From Theristus sp. LFF4_11 (taxonomy: Eukaryota; Nematoda; Chromadorea; Monhysterida; Xyalidae), in NCBI GenBank assembly GCA_030248135.1, contig JASANC010002838.1:1-64000 (forward strand): DNA of 64,000 bases, in the 5' to 3' direction. Position numbers and translations under genes: made by a program. Below, in pieces: positions 10,166-21,154 of this stretch (the first letter of the stretch is position 1; each line of letters starts with the position of its first letter). Below the pieces are notes generated by a model. The model made no database searches. It worked only from the letters and a program-made list of their open reading frames with translations, and was not told the DNA's origin.

Positions 10166-10482
10166 TTTTATTTTTTTTCGTTTTTTTTTAATTTGGATTT
10201 TTTTTTTCAAACTTAAAAAAAAATTTGAAACATTTTTCTTCTACTTTGCTCTGAAAATTCGATTTATGGCATAATTTTTTGAAAGTTCAAACCAAATTTT
10301 CTTCCCAACTTCTTTGTGTGCTTAGGGATTCGTTTTTTTTTTAATTTGGATTTTTTTTTTCAAACTTAAAAAAAAAATTTGAAACATTTTTCTTCTACTT
10401 TGCTCTGAAAATTCGATTTATGGCATAATTTTTTGAAAGTTCAAACCAAATTTTCTTCCCAACTTCTTTGTGTGCTTAGGTA
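10166..10482 (+). repeat. Tandem duplication of a ~157-bp unit
   Basis: Two near-identical consecutive units (about 10166-10325 and 10326-10482). Each runs from TTTTTTAATTTGGATTTTTT through TTCTTCTACTTTGCTCTGAA to CCCAACTTCTTTGTGTGCTT. Confidence 0.9.
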
Positions 10483-11324
10483 CATGTCATTATTTGGTCA
10501 TTTTGACCGACGTACTCCATGTTTTTCGATTTGGATGACTTCTAGAGTCAATTTTTAGCGTTGAAATGACTTAACTGAATTGAAATATCGTTTCAGAAAT
10601 CGTTTTCTTGCAACTTAGAACATGTTTTTTCAGTCGGTAGGCCATGAGATGAACATGATATTTTGTTGATTGGCAGGTCTACAATGGAGTTGTGCGATAT
10701 ATTGTTAAACAATTGGAGCGGAGATGTTGGTTAATACCACATCACACGACCGTTTTTCAGATACCCGATAACATGGCCACATGTTAAAACTTGCGTGCTG
10801 AGCTAAACTAACGTGTTAAACTTGCGTCTGTCAGTTGCCCGCAACGTGATCGCGAAATCATGGTACGTGTTTTCGATACGATGATTTGAAGAGTGGGCTC
10901 TCGCCATGTGGCAGATAGCATAGCTGGTTGAACCTGAAAGTAAGTGTCTTGGGGGGGGGGCGACCGGGTCGACAGGGGTTGCCGACTTAGCTACAGCAAA
11001 CAGGAATTTTTGAACACAGTCAAATTTTGGTAATTTTCTAAAGAGGAACAACTAAGAACGGTTCAATATTCAAGTACACGTCGAAAATTGTCCTGTTTTA
11101 CTGTTGAAAATGCAACTTTCCCTCTATGAAATGGACATAATTTCAATAAAACACGATTTTCGCTCTTATAGTTTTCCGGATCGTTCTGAAAATAGTCTAG
11201 ATGAACTCAGCTCGACGAGACGCTTCGAACAAACCTAACTTGTAAAAAAAAATTTTTTTTTAAATTTTTTTTTTAATTTAAAAAAAATCCGGATTTTTTC
11301 CCCCTAACCCTAGGTGGGCCAGGC
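10483..11324. other. AT-rich interval without recognised gene
   Basis: No exon-like frame with matching splice signals is seen. It contains a run of ten G at about 10953 and A/T homopolymers near 11245-11300. Confidence 0.4.
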
Positions 11325-11470
11325 ACGTCTTCGTTCATGCCAGACGTATGCAGACGTACGTCGACGTATGTCTGTATGAACGAGCGCAAATCCTAAAATG
11401 ATACAGCACGACACTTTAACGCACGTCTTCGTTCATATGAACGTATGTCGACGTACGTCTGCGGGTCCCA
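11325..11470. mobile_element. Palindromic ACGTACGT-rich element, copy 2 (inverted)
   Basis: From GCACGTCTTCGTTCATG through GATACAGCACGACACTTTAA to GTCGACGTACGTCTGC. It is the reverse complement of 5078-5240. Confidence 0.75.
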
Positions 11471-12349
11471 CTTTCAAACGGTGGACTGTTTCATGCAATC
11501 ATGTGAACGGTATCTATCATAAATATCTATCAAGCACATAAGTATAACATTCGGTGCACTGTTCACGCTCACCACAGACGCACTCAATCGAAAATTTCAA
11601 ATTCAAATAACTTTTTCAAATTTTTGAATTTTAAAAAAACCCATACACAGGATTACTCAGCAGAACGAGGGCTTTTTCCAGCTGAATGAAGCTGAAGTAT
11701 TTGTATTATTTAGCCGGAATTGAATGCATTTTTAGAAAAACAGAAATAACGAAATCGGTTCGCTTTTCACCGGCTTGCCTGCGGACGAACGAAAATGCCG
11801 GTTGGACGCAAGCAAGCTGCTCGCAGTTCTGCAAACACGGTGCGCTCGGCAACGTCGTCGATGCAGCAGCCACCGTTGGGCTCGCATAATGATGAACACT
11901 CCAGATCGCCACAAAGCAGGTGTGAAAGAAGACGCACGCTTGTTTCGCAGCATAGTATTGCAACTCAGTGCAGTCGAACTCCAAATTGGCTGATCGGTTG
12001 TTCATCACAGGTGATGCATGCTTCTGCACAGGCATTACTGTGGAAATAGAAGCATTGCTCTATCCTTAGGGTTCGAATGTTTTTAACTTTTTTAAAAAAT
12101 CTGAATTTTTTAATTAATACAAAAAGTGAATTTTTACTATCAAAATTGCACTTTCTTCTGAAAATGCGTTCAAGACACTGTCCACAGAAAATGGCAATGA
12201 TGTTTTGCCCAGAATTTCGTGTGGATTTTGGTGGCAGATTTTTTTCGGGCGAAAGATCAACGATCCTATTATCGTTTCTTTAAGACCTGCGACTTGATGC
12301 GGTTGTGGACGTGAAAGGAAACTAGTTTCAATGCTTACGTGGTAATTCA

Positions 12350-12490
12350 GAATAGCCTAAGTGACCCGGCCTTATTTAGGGGAGTCGGATCCTTTTGTCA
12401 ATTTTGAATTCCCGCGTCGTGCATGCATCAGACTTCTTACCCATCTATGCGCGCATTGAGACGCGCGACCAAACCAAAAGCCTACACTGG
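12350..12490 (-). repeat. GAATTCCCGCGTC dispersed repeat, copy 1
   Basis: Shares GGGGAGTCGGATCC, TTTTGAATTCCCGCGTC and TATGCGCGCATTGAG with copies at about 53090-53230, 58795-58925 and 61430-61555. Orientation is relative to the 53-kb copy. Confidence 0.8.
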
Positions 12491-13028
12491 CATGCAAGTT
12501 TCTGCAATTGGTTTCATGAGCTCGATAGTGGACTAGACAGCAGTAAAACACCATAAAGCTACGCTTTAACTGGGCAGAAAACTGCAGAAAACAGGAAACA
12601 ACTCTTGGTTGTTGCCGATCTGTCGTCTCGAAGCGCGGCGATGTCCATCAACAACAGAGTGAACGTGAACCAGTGCGTTTTCTTTCTGAATTATTCAAGA
12701 AACTACTATGGAACAGATAAAAATTACTTGTAATGAGAAACACGACCTGTGTTTGGATCCACATGCTGCAAAGGGTAGGTCTAAATTGATGTTGGAAGAA
12801 TAATTTTCATGAAAGCTTTTGCCAATTTTAGTGCTAAAATAGCATTTAAATTTGAAAGGGCAAAATTCGAACTCAGCACGTCAGCACGGTTCGAATGCAC
12901 CTATTTTTGTCGACAATCAGATTTTGCTTCGGCATTTTGAAAAAAAAGTTTTTAAACAAAAAATTTTGATTTGAAAAAATCGGGATTTTCACTTTTTTGA
13001 ACCGTCTGTTGAAAGAAAAAAACTATCT

Positions 13029-13114
13029 GTCCTACGCAGAAGCCATGCATTCCGTCCCGTGATCACCAACCAATCAGCTAATTTCCCAGAATTTAGAGTT
13101 TGAGTTCGTCTGTA
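13029..13114. mobile_element. Family A element, right half
   Basis: GTGATCACCAACCAATCAGC, followed by an AATTTAGAGTTTGAG-like end and CTGTA. This is the same right end as in the complete elements at 54098 and 59813. It lies about 50 bp before the TMEM39 coding start. Confidence 0.65.
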
Positions 13115-13160
13115 GAATAGAGCGATAAAAGAGGAAGGAAACTGCGGGTTTTCTTGTCGG

Positions 13161-15953
13161 ATGACTAAGTTTGTTGGCTTCGGTGACATGCAGGCATATC
13201 GTGTTTCGTGTTGCTTTGCTTGCCACTTTGCGCAGCTCTGCAGGCCACCGCAGTGCACGGAGCATGTGAATCTGCACGAGGACGGCTGTGCGCCCGGGAA
13301 GCACCCGTTGATGCCCGCTGATCTGCCGCACAGCCAGGGCGAGCTGTTCTTTGAGTGCACCTTGTTCTTGTACTCGTGTCTCGCGCTGTTCTTGCAGTAC
13401 ATCAATCTGTACAAGACAATGTGGTGGTTGCCAAACTCGCATGTCCATCACACCGTCGTGAGTGTATGGCGCCACTGAGCGTTTTTATTATTGTTACCAT
13501 TCATGCAGAAACAGTTTGTTCATGCTTTTCGTGCATTTTCAGAAGCTATATTTGATCGATCCATACTTGCTGTCGTGCATCGGACTGATACTCGGACGTC
13601 GTGTGACGCTCTGCTTTTTAGACCGGGTTAATAAATTTTTAAAAAACGTTTTCCGCTGGCTACTTCTACGGTTTCAATTGAATGTGTTCTACTCAAACGT
13701 TTTCCAGATCACGATCATTCCGCCGGACAGCGATCCGGATCAGGTTCCATGGATCCTGCGCTTCGTCGAGACGGTCTTAAAAATTCCTATGTTTGGCTCG
13801 GTGTTGTCGTCGTTTATGTTCAGCTTTCTGCGCGTTCTGCACACATATCCGTTTCCTTCATTGATGCATCTTTTCTGTCCGTGAGTCCAACAAAAATTGT
13901 TTTCGCTTAAATTTGATTCAATATCAAGTCAACAATCAATGACGCGAATGTGTGTCATGTCGTGTGACTCGTGTCAATATTGTGTAGGCAATTACCATTC
14001 TGTGTACGGATCGGATATTTTGCAGTATTGGCTGTTTGGTTGGTATCAAGTTTGATGTGAATGTGATGTGTGCATTTTTGTGCGCTCCGTCTCTTCAGTA
14101 CTCGACAGAAATGCATGTGCATACGTGTAGGACTGGGTAGCGTGATGCCAGCATTCAGCTGATAACAACAGATAGCCGGTTTAACTATAGCTTTAGAATT
14201 ACGTTCGCTTCGTTGGTTTGAGTTTGAGAGCATACGCTGACGGTGTGGCGGCAGAGTTGCGTGCTTGCTGCAGGTCTCTGGTGTACGTGGTGATGTTCTA
14301 CCACGAGGTGTGGTCTCGTCGCAAGCCGGGCGCCGCCGAACGTCCCTGGCAGATCATAGACGCGTTCAACTCGCGGCACATTTGCTCGGCGTCACCGTTG
14401 ATCATTCGCCGCGAGGCTGAGCTGCTCAACTGCGACATGTACCAGCGCCTGAAACGCAGCTTCTTCTCGGCGTTCGTCGTCGCCTACTACGCCGTTTACG
14501 TGCCCGTCTGCTTTGCGCCCGTCCGTGTCGTTGGTTTTGCTTGTTTTCTCGCAGACTTTCCGAACTATCCGAATCCGTCGAATGCAGCTGAGCTTTGCTT
14601 CCTGACTGATGGTGTTCGCATTTTTTCAATTCAAACACCAACCGACTGCTTGAAATTCAATTGGATTTGGATACCATGGCAGCGTGCAGTTGCACTCGGC
14701 TGATGTGCTTGCATCCATGCACAACTCGGGTCGTTTTCTGTTTTGCGAATGTTCCATGCTTGTCCATTTGCAGCCGACTCTCTACGTAGACCCGTGGTGG
14801 GTGGCTGAGTTGACGATTGTGGTGTTCCTGACGTCGCTGTCACTCTACTTCACTTATTTGTTCCCACTTCAATACTGCGATCTACTGCATCGATCTGCGT
14901 CTCATCTCGGCTACTGGGAGCGACTCGATCACAAAGCTGGCGGCGTCGGCGGCGGCTCTGCTGCTGCCATGCCGGTGACTCCCGCGTCGTCGCCTGTCAC
15001 GGCCGCAACTGCGTTCAGGTTTGTGTTGCCGTTGCCCCTTGCTGTTTACGGGATGCTCTTGCTTTTGCAGACCTTCAGCTACTTGGTTGTTTTTAGACTG
15101 TGCAACGAGCCAACGTAAATGCGTTCTCTTTTTAAAATAAACATTGTGTCTTCAACATGCAAAACTCAGTTTTGCTTGTTTTTCGAAGTGGGTGCCACAG
15201 TAGACAATGTGGTCGTTGTCGACAGCGTTCGTGTTCTGTTGCAGCTGGTGCGAGCACACCCTGTACTCTGACGCGTCCTATGTGCGACACGAGCGTGCGC
15301 TGTATCGTGCCGAGGGACTCAACTCGGTCGCTGCCATACCGGGCTGCGTCGACCACGTCCGTTTTTGGGTCGGTCATTCGACCCCTTAATGTTATTAGTC
15401 TGCAGATATCTGAAACTGTCTTTTATCTTCGACACAGCTTCAAATAAATCATGCAGCTTTCGGACGTATGGATCTCCATACATTTTCTGGTTATACAGTT
15501 TTGTGTTACATATACTGTTTATACATTGGAGTTCCCTTCTTTCCGTAAAATAAGTGGCTGGATGGATGGGAAGCGGACTGATTGTCCGTGGACATAAATG
15601 ACACCGTATTAGTCGTGGCGAAGGTTTTTAATGCTTCGTAATAAAACCGACAAATAAATTCGGCAAAACGATCGAATAAGTAGAATAATTGTCAACGTGC
15701 ACGGACGCAAGTTGTGTGTTTTGTTTTGCAGCGTCTTGCGAAGGAGCCGGTGCGTCCACTGAATCTGCTGTGTGCGATGGAGGCGACGCTGATCGTGTGC
15801 CAGTTTCTGATGCTCGTTCACTCGACTGAATGGCAGCACATCATCACGTTGATGCTGCTCATGTTTGCCAACTACGTGCTGCTGTTCAAACTGTTCAAGG
15901 ATAAAATCATCCTTGGCCGCGTTTATAATCCGCAGTCGCATCGGATTGATTGA
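13161..15953 (+). CDS. tmem39: TMEM39 family multi-pass ER membrane protein
   Basis: Proposed exons are 13161-13457, 13543-13626, 13708-13880, 14274-14520, 14774-15018, 15245-15368 and 15732-15953. All phases agree, giving about 463 residues; vertebrate TMEM39A is about 490. The 81-bp intron 13627-13707 is a multiple of three and open, so it could be retained. Diagnostic blocks in order are LFLQYINLYKTMWWLP, YLIDPYLLSCIGLILGRR, the loop with CDMYQRLKRSFFSAFVVAYY, LFPLQYCDLLHRSASHLG with YWERLDH, YVRHERALYRAEG and, at the C-terminus, LLFKLFKDKIILGRVYNP. Hydrophobic segments alternate with these. TMEM39 proteins act in the ER: in vertebrates they are linked to phosphoinositide and autophagy control, and in C. 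elegans to collagen secretion. The start codon is the least certain part. Confidence 0.92.
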
Positions 15954-16417
15954 TCCGATGTTGATGATTTCCTGACTTCTTGTTTTTTCGTGTTATTGTT
16001 TCACATCTTGCCTTAATTCTATCTTGTTATTTGTTGTTGTTGACCTTGTTTTGTTGTGCATTTGCACTATTTATTCGTGATGTGCGACTTTGTGAACAGG
16101 TTGTCTGTACTTTATGAAATCGTTACATTCATTGCTTACGTCCCCGGCTGTGGTCCTCTTGTTTATATGGCATGATCATTTTTGAGAAACGCGTTGATAT
16201 TGAATATCAGATTAACAATATTAGAAAATATTGCTGGCATGAGTACATTGCAGTCTGAAATGGTTTACACGGGTGCCTCAGAAAGCCGTACTGTTTCCGT
16301 GATTTTCACTGCTTGCTTTGTTTGTTCATCTGATCTGCTCACAAACTATATTCAAAATCGTTTCAAACAAACCCAACGGACAAACTCAATGTTCGAACAT
16401 TGTTCATCAGCTGGAGA
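15954..16417. promoter_or_regulatory. Intergenic spacer TMEM39-Gemin6
   Basis: 465 bp between two same-strand genes. No exon or repeat is recognised. It could hold the TMEM39 3' UTR and Gemin6 promoter, or, if this species has operons, an intercistronic region. Nothing in the sequence decides this. Confidence 0.3.
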
Positions 16418-17231
16418 ATGTCGTGGGCTCCAACGTTGGCCGAAATGGACAGTTTGCGCGGGTGCAACGTTCGACTGCAACTGGCCGATGATCGTTGTGT
16501 CACCGGAGTGCTCTACACTGTTGATCCGGTGACGTGTAATACTGTGCTGCTGCGCACGGACGATGATGACCGATCAACTATCACCGTGGTGCCCGGCTGT
16601 TCAATTGTGCACGCTGAAATGATGAATGCAGTTGATTTCGATGTCAACGGTTGGTATTACTGTCATTGCCTAACTTGTTTAGTTTAATATAGATAGTTTG
16701 ATGCAACTGTTTTCGGTGTTCGTTTTTTGTGAAATCTGTGGTGCTAGGTTGCGAGCTTCGGTTGGTTGAGCACTAATTGGTTGATGGTCCCAGCATCACC
16801 ATGAGTATTCGGGGACTGAAGTTTTGTGTTTGCTGACTACTACATGCTAATCGGCCGACTGGCTGTTGGAATTTGGTTCAATGGTTGTTCCGTGTGCAAG
16901 CGGTTCGGTGCATCCAATGGCACGCGTCACGTGCGTGCGTTCAGCAGTGCGTTTGCATTCAGAGCGCGTGCGCGTGCTGCTGCCGGGCACAACCACGACG
17001 CCCACGGACAACGCCGCCAGCACACACACCGACCTGGCGCGTCTGTGCGCCTGTCTGCAGCAGCACCATGTGCCGTTTGAGTGCGTCGGTGAGCACGGAC
17101 AGATCGTGAAGATCTTTGACGCCGTCACCATTGAGCCGCCGTACACCGTCGACTCGTGTCACAGCACCAATGAAATTGTGCTCGCGCGTGTGCGTCACTT
17201 GATGCAGAGCATCACGCATGTGCCGCGTTGA
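16418..17231 (+). CDS. gemin6: Gemin6 homologue (SMN complex)
   Basis: Proposed exons are 16418-16649 and 16945-17231, joined in phase 1; an alternative acceptor at 16962 also keeps phase. The product is about 172 residues; human Gemin6 is 167. The N-terminal half is an Sm/LSM-like fold (GCNVRLQLADDRCVTGVLYT, then VDPVTCNTVLL and a GCSIVHAEMMN strand), matching the Gemin6 pattern YKGWVLTTDPVSANIVLV with its downstream ETMNEG. The C-terminal half carries the domain typical of Gemin6: a helix, HHVPFECVGEHGQIVKI, then TIEPPYTVDSCHSTNEIVLARV, against the family's IDPPYGPENCSSSNEIILSRV. Gemin6 pairs with Gemin7 inside the SMN complex, which loads Sm rings onto snRNAs. Two matching domains in order make this a firm call. 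Confidence 0.92.
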
Positions 17232-18384
17232 CAGCTGCGCTTTGTTCTGTGGCCACGTTTCTATTGTTCTCTCTCTTTCTGCGGATGTGTTTTTCGTGGT
17301 TTTATTATAATTTTGCACGAATGCAGAAACAAGAAAAACAACACGACACGACGGCCTAAATAAATAACTATATGTGCATTTAAATCAAAACTATTATCTA
17401 ACAATAACAATCTCTTTTCGTCATGATCATGCAAAAATAGGAAACGTACACTGGAAGCTAGCAAATCCATCCATGATAGCACTGATAAAATACACCGCAA
17501 CACCGGATATCCTTTAAATTTAACAGAAAACCTCAAACTACGATACTTGTCAAAAGAAGGCTGAATTTTTTACAACGAAAACAAAGAAAATTATAGAGAT
17601 TAGATACAATAACTTCTTACCCATGAATATAAAGCAAGTGTTGGGAATTCTATAGAATCGATGCATCAATTCTCCATATTTTTGACAAGAATGAAACAAA
17701 TAGTTGGAACCAGCATTGAGATTGAAAAGGAAAGTTGAAACCATTCAAGGCAATCGACACAAAAAAAATCCGAAAATTCATGGCGAATCAAAAAAGCTGC
17801 TGATAATGATAGTCAGCTACAAAGCTCAACGTGATAATAAAAATAAACACACAGAAAAAATGAATAGTCAACGTCAGATTCGATTGTGCAATTTGAGAAA
17901 AACAAACGGGTGTGTTCAGTAGGGTTGCAAATTTGATTCAAATTTTGAATGAACGTGTGCAACGGTAACAAGAATGTACAGAAATTACAAAAAAAAACTG
18001 GATTTTTTGTCACAAATGAGTATTTGAGCAGTTTAGTCGGTTTTTACGGCTGACGTAAACAAAATGCACGATCAATTTTGAACGAATGTGTTGTGTCATA
18101 CACATAACACTCGGAAACGGCAAGCGCGAGTTTCGATTCGAAATGCAGTGTGTAGCGGTTGCCTCGATTTGGAACAAAGATGCAATGTTCGATTTGCAAA
18201 AACCTCTCCACAACAAAATAGTCTGAGCATAATGATGCTAGCAAAAATGATGCTAACTTTGAACAATGACGCATTTGATTTTTCAAAATCAGCATTTGAA
18301 ATCATTAATAAAAAGAGCCTTCGATTTGATTAGAACAGAACTTTCATGACAAATCAATGTCAAATTCAATCAACACTGAATCAA
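17232..18384. other. Convergent intergenic region Gemin6/TRAK
   Basis: A/T-rich spacer between two genes transcribed towards each other. Scattered short open frames lack splice support. It presumably contains both 3' UTRs. Confidence 0.4.
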
Positions 18385-21154
18385 TCAATCAATGGACAGT
18401 TCCTCGTTGTAGTCTCGTTGTTGGTGTGTTTTCTTGCAGACTGCAGATCGCATCACGACGCCTGTTGGTGTCGCCGGGCAGTGGTCGATCAGTTTGCCGT
18501 GGTCGACACCGCCGACGGCCTCGAGTCCCACCGGTGCGGCAGAGAGCGTTGAGCGATGTGCGTTCGTCAGCCGTCGCAGTGCCCGTGGACTGGCGAGCAT
18601 GCCACGCCCTGCCGTGTTGCCCTTGATCGCAACGCCGCTGCACTGTGCACCGCCACGGTTGCTGGTGGACTGTTCGTGGGTGCAGCTCATCAGTGGCGTC
18701 ATCGTACAGTCGGTGGTGCGTGTGGCTGCGTCGTTGCTAGCGATTGACTGTCGCACACACTCCGGCTCAGCAGCACTGTCACACTCACACGTTGTGCTGC
18801 TTGCCACTGGCAACGCACTCGCCAGGCATTGTGCCAGACTCGCGAACGGACTTGGCATCGCGAGTGCACGCCATTGACGCATCGTCAGCGAACCATCAAA
18901 CGGTTTGATGATGCGCAGTCGAGGCGCCGGCGGCACTGCGCGATGCTCGGCTGGAGTCACTGTTTGATCGGTCTGCTTGCTTGTATCGGTGTCCTGTTCG
19001 CCATTAACGGCACAATCACTTTGCAATGACTTCTGCGTGTCCGTGTAGCCGCGATCTCGACGGAACCGCTGAAAGTCGCGCTCGACACGCCGCCGCATGG
19101 CCAGCCGACGAATGGCGTACTCGAGGTCACGTGTGCCCGGGATGCCCGGCTGGCCTGGCTGTGGCGCTTCGTAGTAGTTCAGCAACGAGTCCGTGGAGGA
19201 AGTCTGCGACAAACATTTCTGCATTGACTTTCAGTGGAGCAAAATGCGTCACATACTGGGACGTTATGAAAATGTACCTCTACCTTTGACAGTCCACTGT
19301 TGGGTCGCAGAACCGACTGATGGGGCGACATGTGAGCGGTCGGCTGATCTGTTGACTGCTGTTGATCGTGGAACGGTGGCGACAGTGACAGCCGCGGGGG
19401 TGCATGGCAGCACCTGCTTGGCAGTGGCGTCGACTGACGCGGACACGGCGGCTGCGTGTGCACTGCGGCGTCGGCAGCTTTCAGTGCGTGCTGCCCGTGG
19501 TGCAACGATGCGAACATTGCCGACAGACTCAGCGGCTGTGCTCGTTTACTGGCTGTTCGTGTGATCTGTTGGTGGCAGGACGCGCTCGCTGCGGTGTCGC
19601 TCGTTGACTCCGATTGACTGTCGTGTACCACCGTGAACTGCTTGACCACAATCTCCTGGTGACGTCCGTTCGTCTCTTCACCAGTGGAACGTGCCGATGA
19701 GCCCGTGTACATGCCACTGTCCGACTGCTCAAGCTCGGACGCTAACGACTCGTACAGCGAGTCACGACTACATGGCCTGACGTGCAAAATGGCAACGTTG
19801 AAACCGGTGGTGAAACAGCGCCAGTAGACGTTTTACCCTGACTTTTACTGTACTATTTCTTCGCTTTTATTTGGTGCTGTTTTTAGCTTGTATCATTGGC
19901 TTTTGGACTTTTGTATTCAATCGAAATGGTGCACAGCCAATGGTTACACTCGGTTTCACACCAACCTAAACAACGGCCGTTTGCGAGCGATCTTCAGCTC
20001 CTCCTGTGCTTCGTACATCATCGAGACGACGGACGTGTATCGCTCCTGCAGCTCGAGCACTTCACGCGCCAACTCCTCTTGCGTCTCGCGCGCCGAATGC
20101 AGCAGCACCGTCAACTCGTCGTTCTCCAACAGTAACTGAGAATGGTGGAGGTTGTCCCCATTCGATAGTTGGTTAGTTCATAAAGTTTTCATGAATTCCA
20201 ACTGTTTCTTTCGCTAAGATTGCCATCTACTGGCGTTAATTTTCTACCAGCGAACTCTCAATGGGCACCATCCGCCCACGTCCACCTTACCTGGCGTTGT
20301 CGTGTTTCTTGTGCGCACACTTCCTTCAGCAATCTAGCCACTTCGCTTTGCTGTGCTTGGCGGTCGTCAGAACGCTCACTCAACTCTTCGGTTAGTTCGT
20401 CAATCTGCAGCAATTGGAAAAAGCTTGCCAATTTGATAAATGAAATTTATTCACCAAAGATCGAAGTAACTATTGTTTTATCGTTTAAATAAAACTTTTG
20501 TCAAGTAAGTCAAGTATCGTTTAGGTTTAGATTGGATAGATGATATACAATGTATTACATACTGAAGGAGGAATTATGTTTTTTTGGTGTGTCACTTCGT
20601 TTCATGTTTACCTTTTTATTGGCCGATTCCAGTCGCGCGACGCAGTCTGCCACTAATTTTCGTTCTTTTTCTTCAAGCGCGCGCGTCAACGAACGCAAGT
20701 GAAGTGCCTGGCGAGGCAATGAAAATGATTTTGCGATTTACAACCACTTATTGCAACGTGAAATCCAGTGGCCGAGCACACCGCCCACCTCGTTCTGCAG
20801 CGTTGCATTGTCGAGCTCGAGCGCCCTGACTTTGCACTCCAAGCGGTCGACGTCGCGTTCACTTGGCGGCTGTCTGCGCTGGCGTTGCTGCGTCATCGAG
20901 CGCTCCAAGTCGACCGTCGGTGTTGTCGGTGCGCTGTAGCACGACGCATTCGCACCGTCGCTCTCTGCCTCGGCCGAGTCGACGTACTTGTGCAGCAGCT
21001 CACCCTTGCGCTGCACCTCGCACTTCAGCTCCTCCACCTGGTTGTTCGCGTCGAGCAGCTGCTCCTCGATGAACTCGTTGCGCTGCTGCAGCTCCTTGTT
21101 CTGCTCGAGCAGATGCTGGCCGATGCGCGCCGCCAACTCGAGGTCCTTTTCGCG
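18385..21154 (-). CDS. trak-1: TRAK/Milton kinesin adaptor
   Basis: Exons in transcript order are 21154-20789, 20707-20612, 20404-20291, 20135-19966, 19776-19284 and 19203-18385 (stop), with matching phases 0, 0, 0, 2 and 0 and about 685 residues. The first exon opens with REKDLELAARIGQHLLEQN, the HAP1/Milton N-terminal coiled coil. Coiled coil continues through LEEKERKLVADCVARLESAN and MMYEAQEELK. The C-terminal part has SRDSLYESLASELE, then PGIPGTRDLEYAIRRLAMRR and LRIIKPFDGSLTMRQW, each with a counterpart in the Milton/TRAK C-terminal domain. TRAK links kinesin-1 and dynein to Miro on mitochondria for axonal transport. A cassette of Ser/Thr/Pro/Gln-rich sequence separates the two halves. 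The 5' end needs at least one more exon; a candidate lies at 24373 (separate entry). Confidence 0.93.

Larger units (their letters stand above)
11471..13160. other. Gene-poor interval with repeat fragments
   Basis: Contains a half copy of family A at about 11970-12035 (CAGTCGAACTCCAAATTGGC), a copy of the GAATTCCCGCGTC dispersed repeat at about 12350-12490, and a right-hand half of family A at about 13029-13114. Open frames at 11700-12050 on both strands overlap and show no domain; I do not call a gene. Confidence 0.5.

Noticed and set aside
18385..19224. Plus-strand open frames over the TRAK last exon
   Set aside because: They are shadows; the minus strand carries the TRAK C-terminal motifs.
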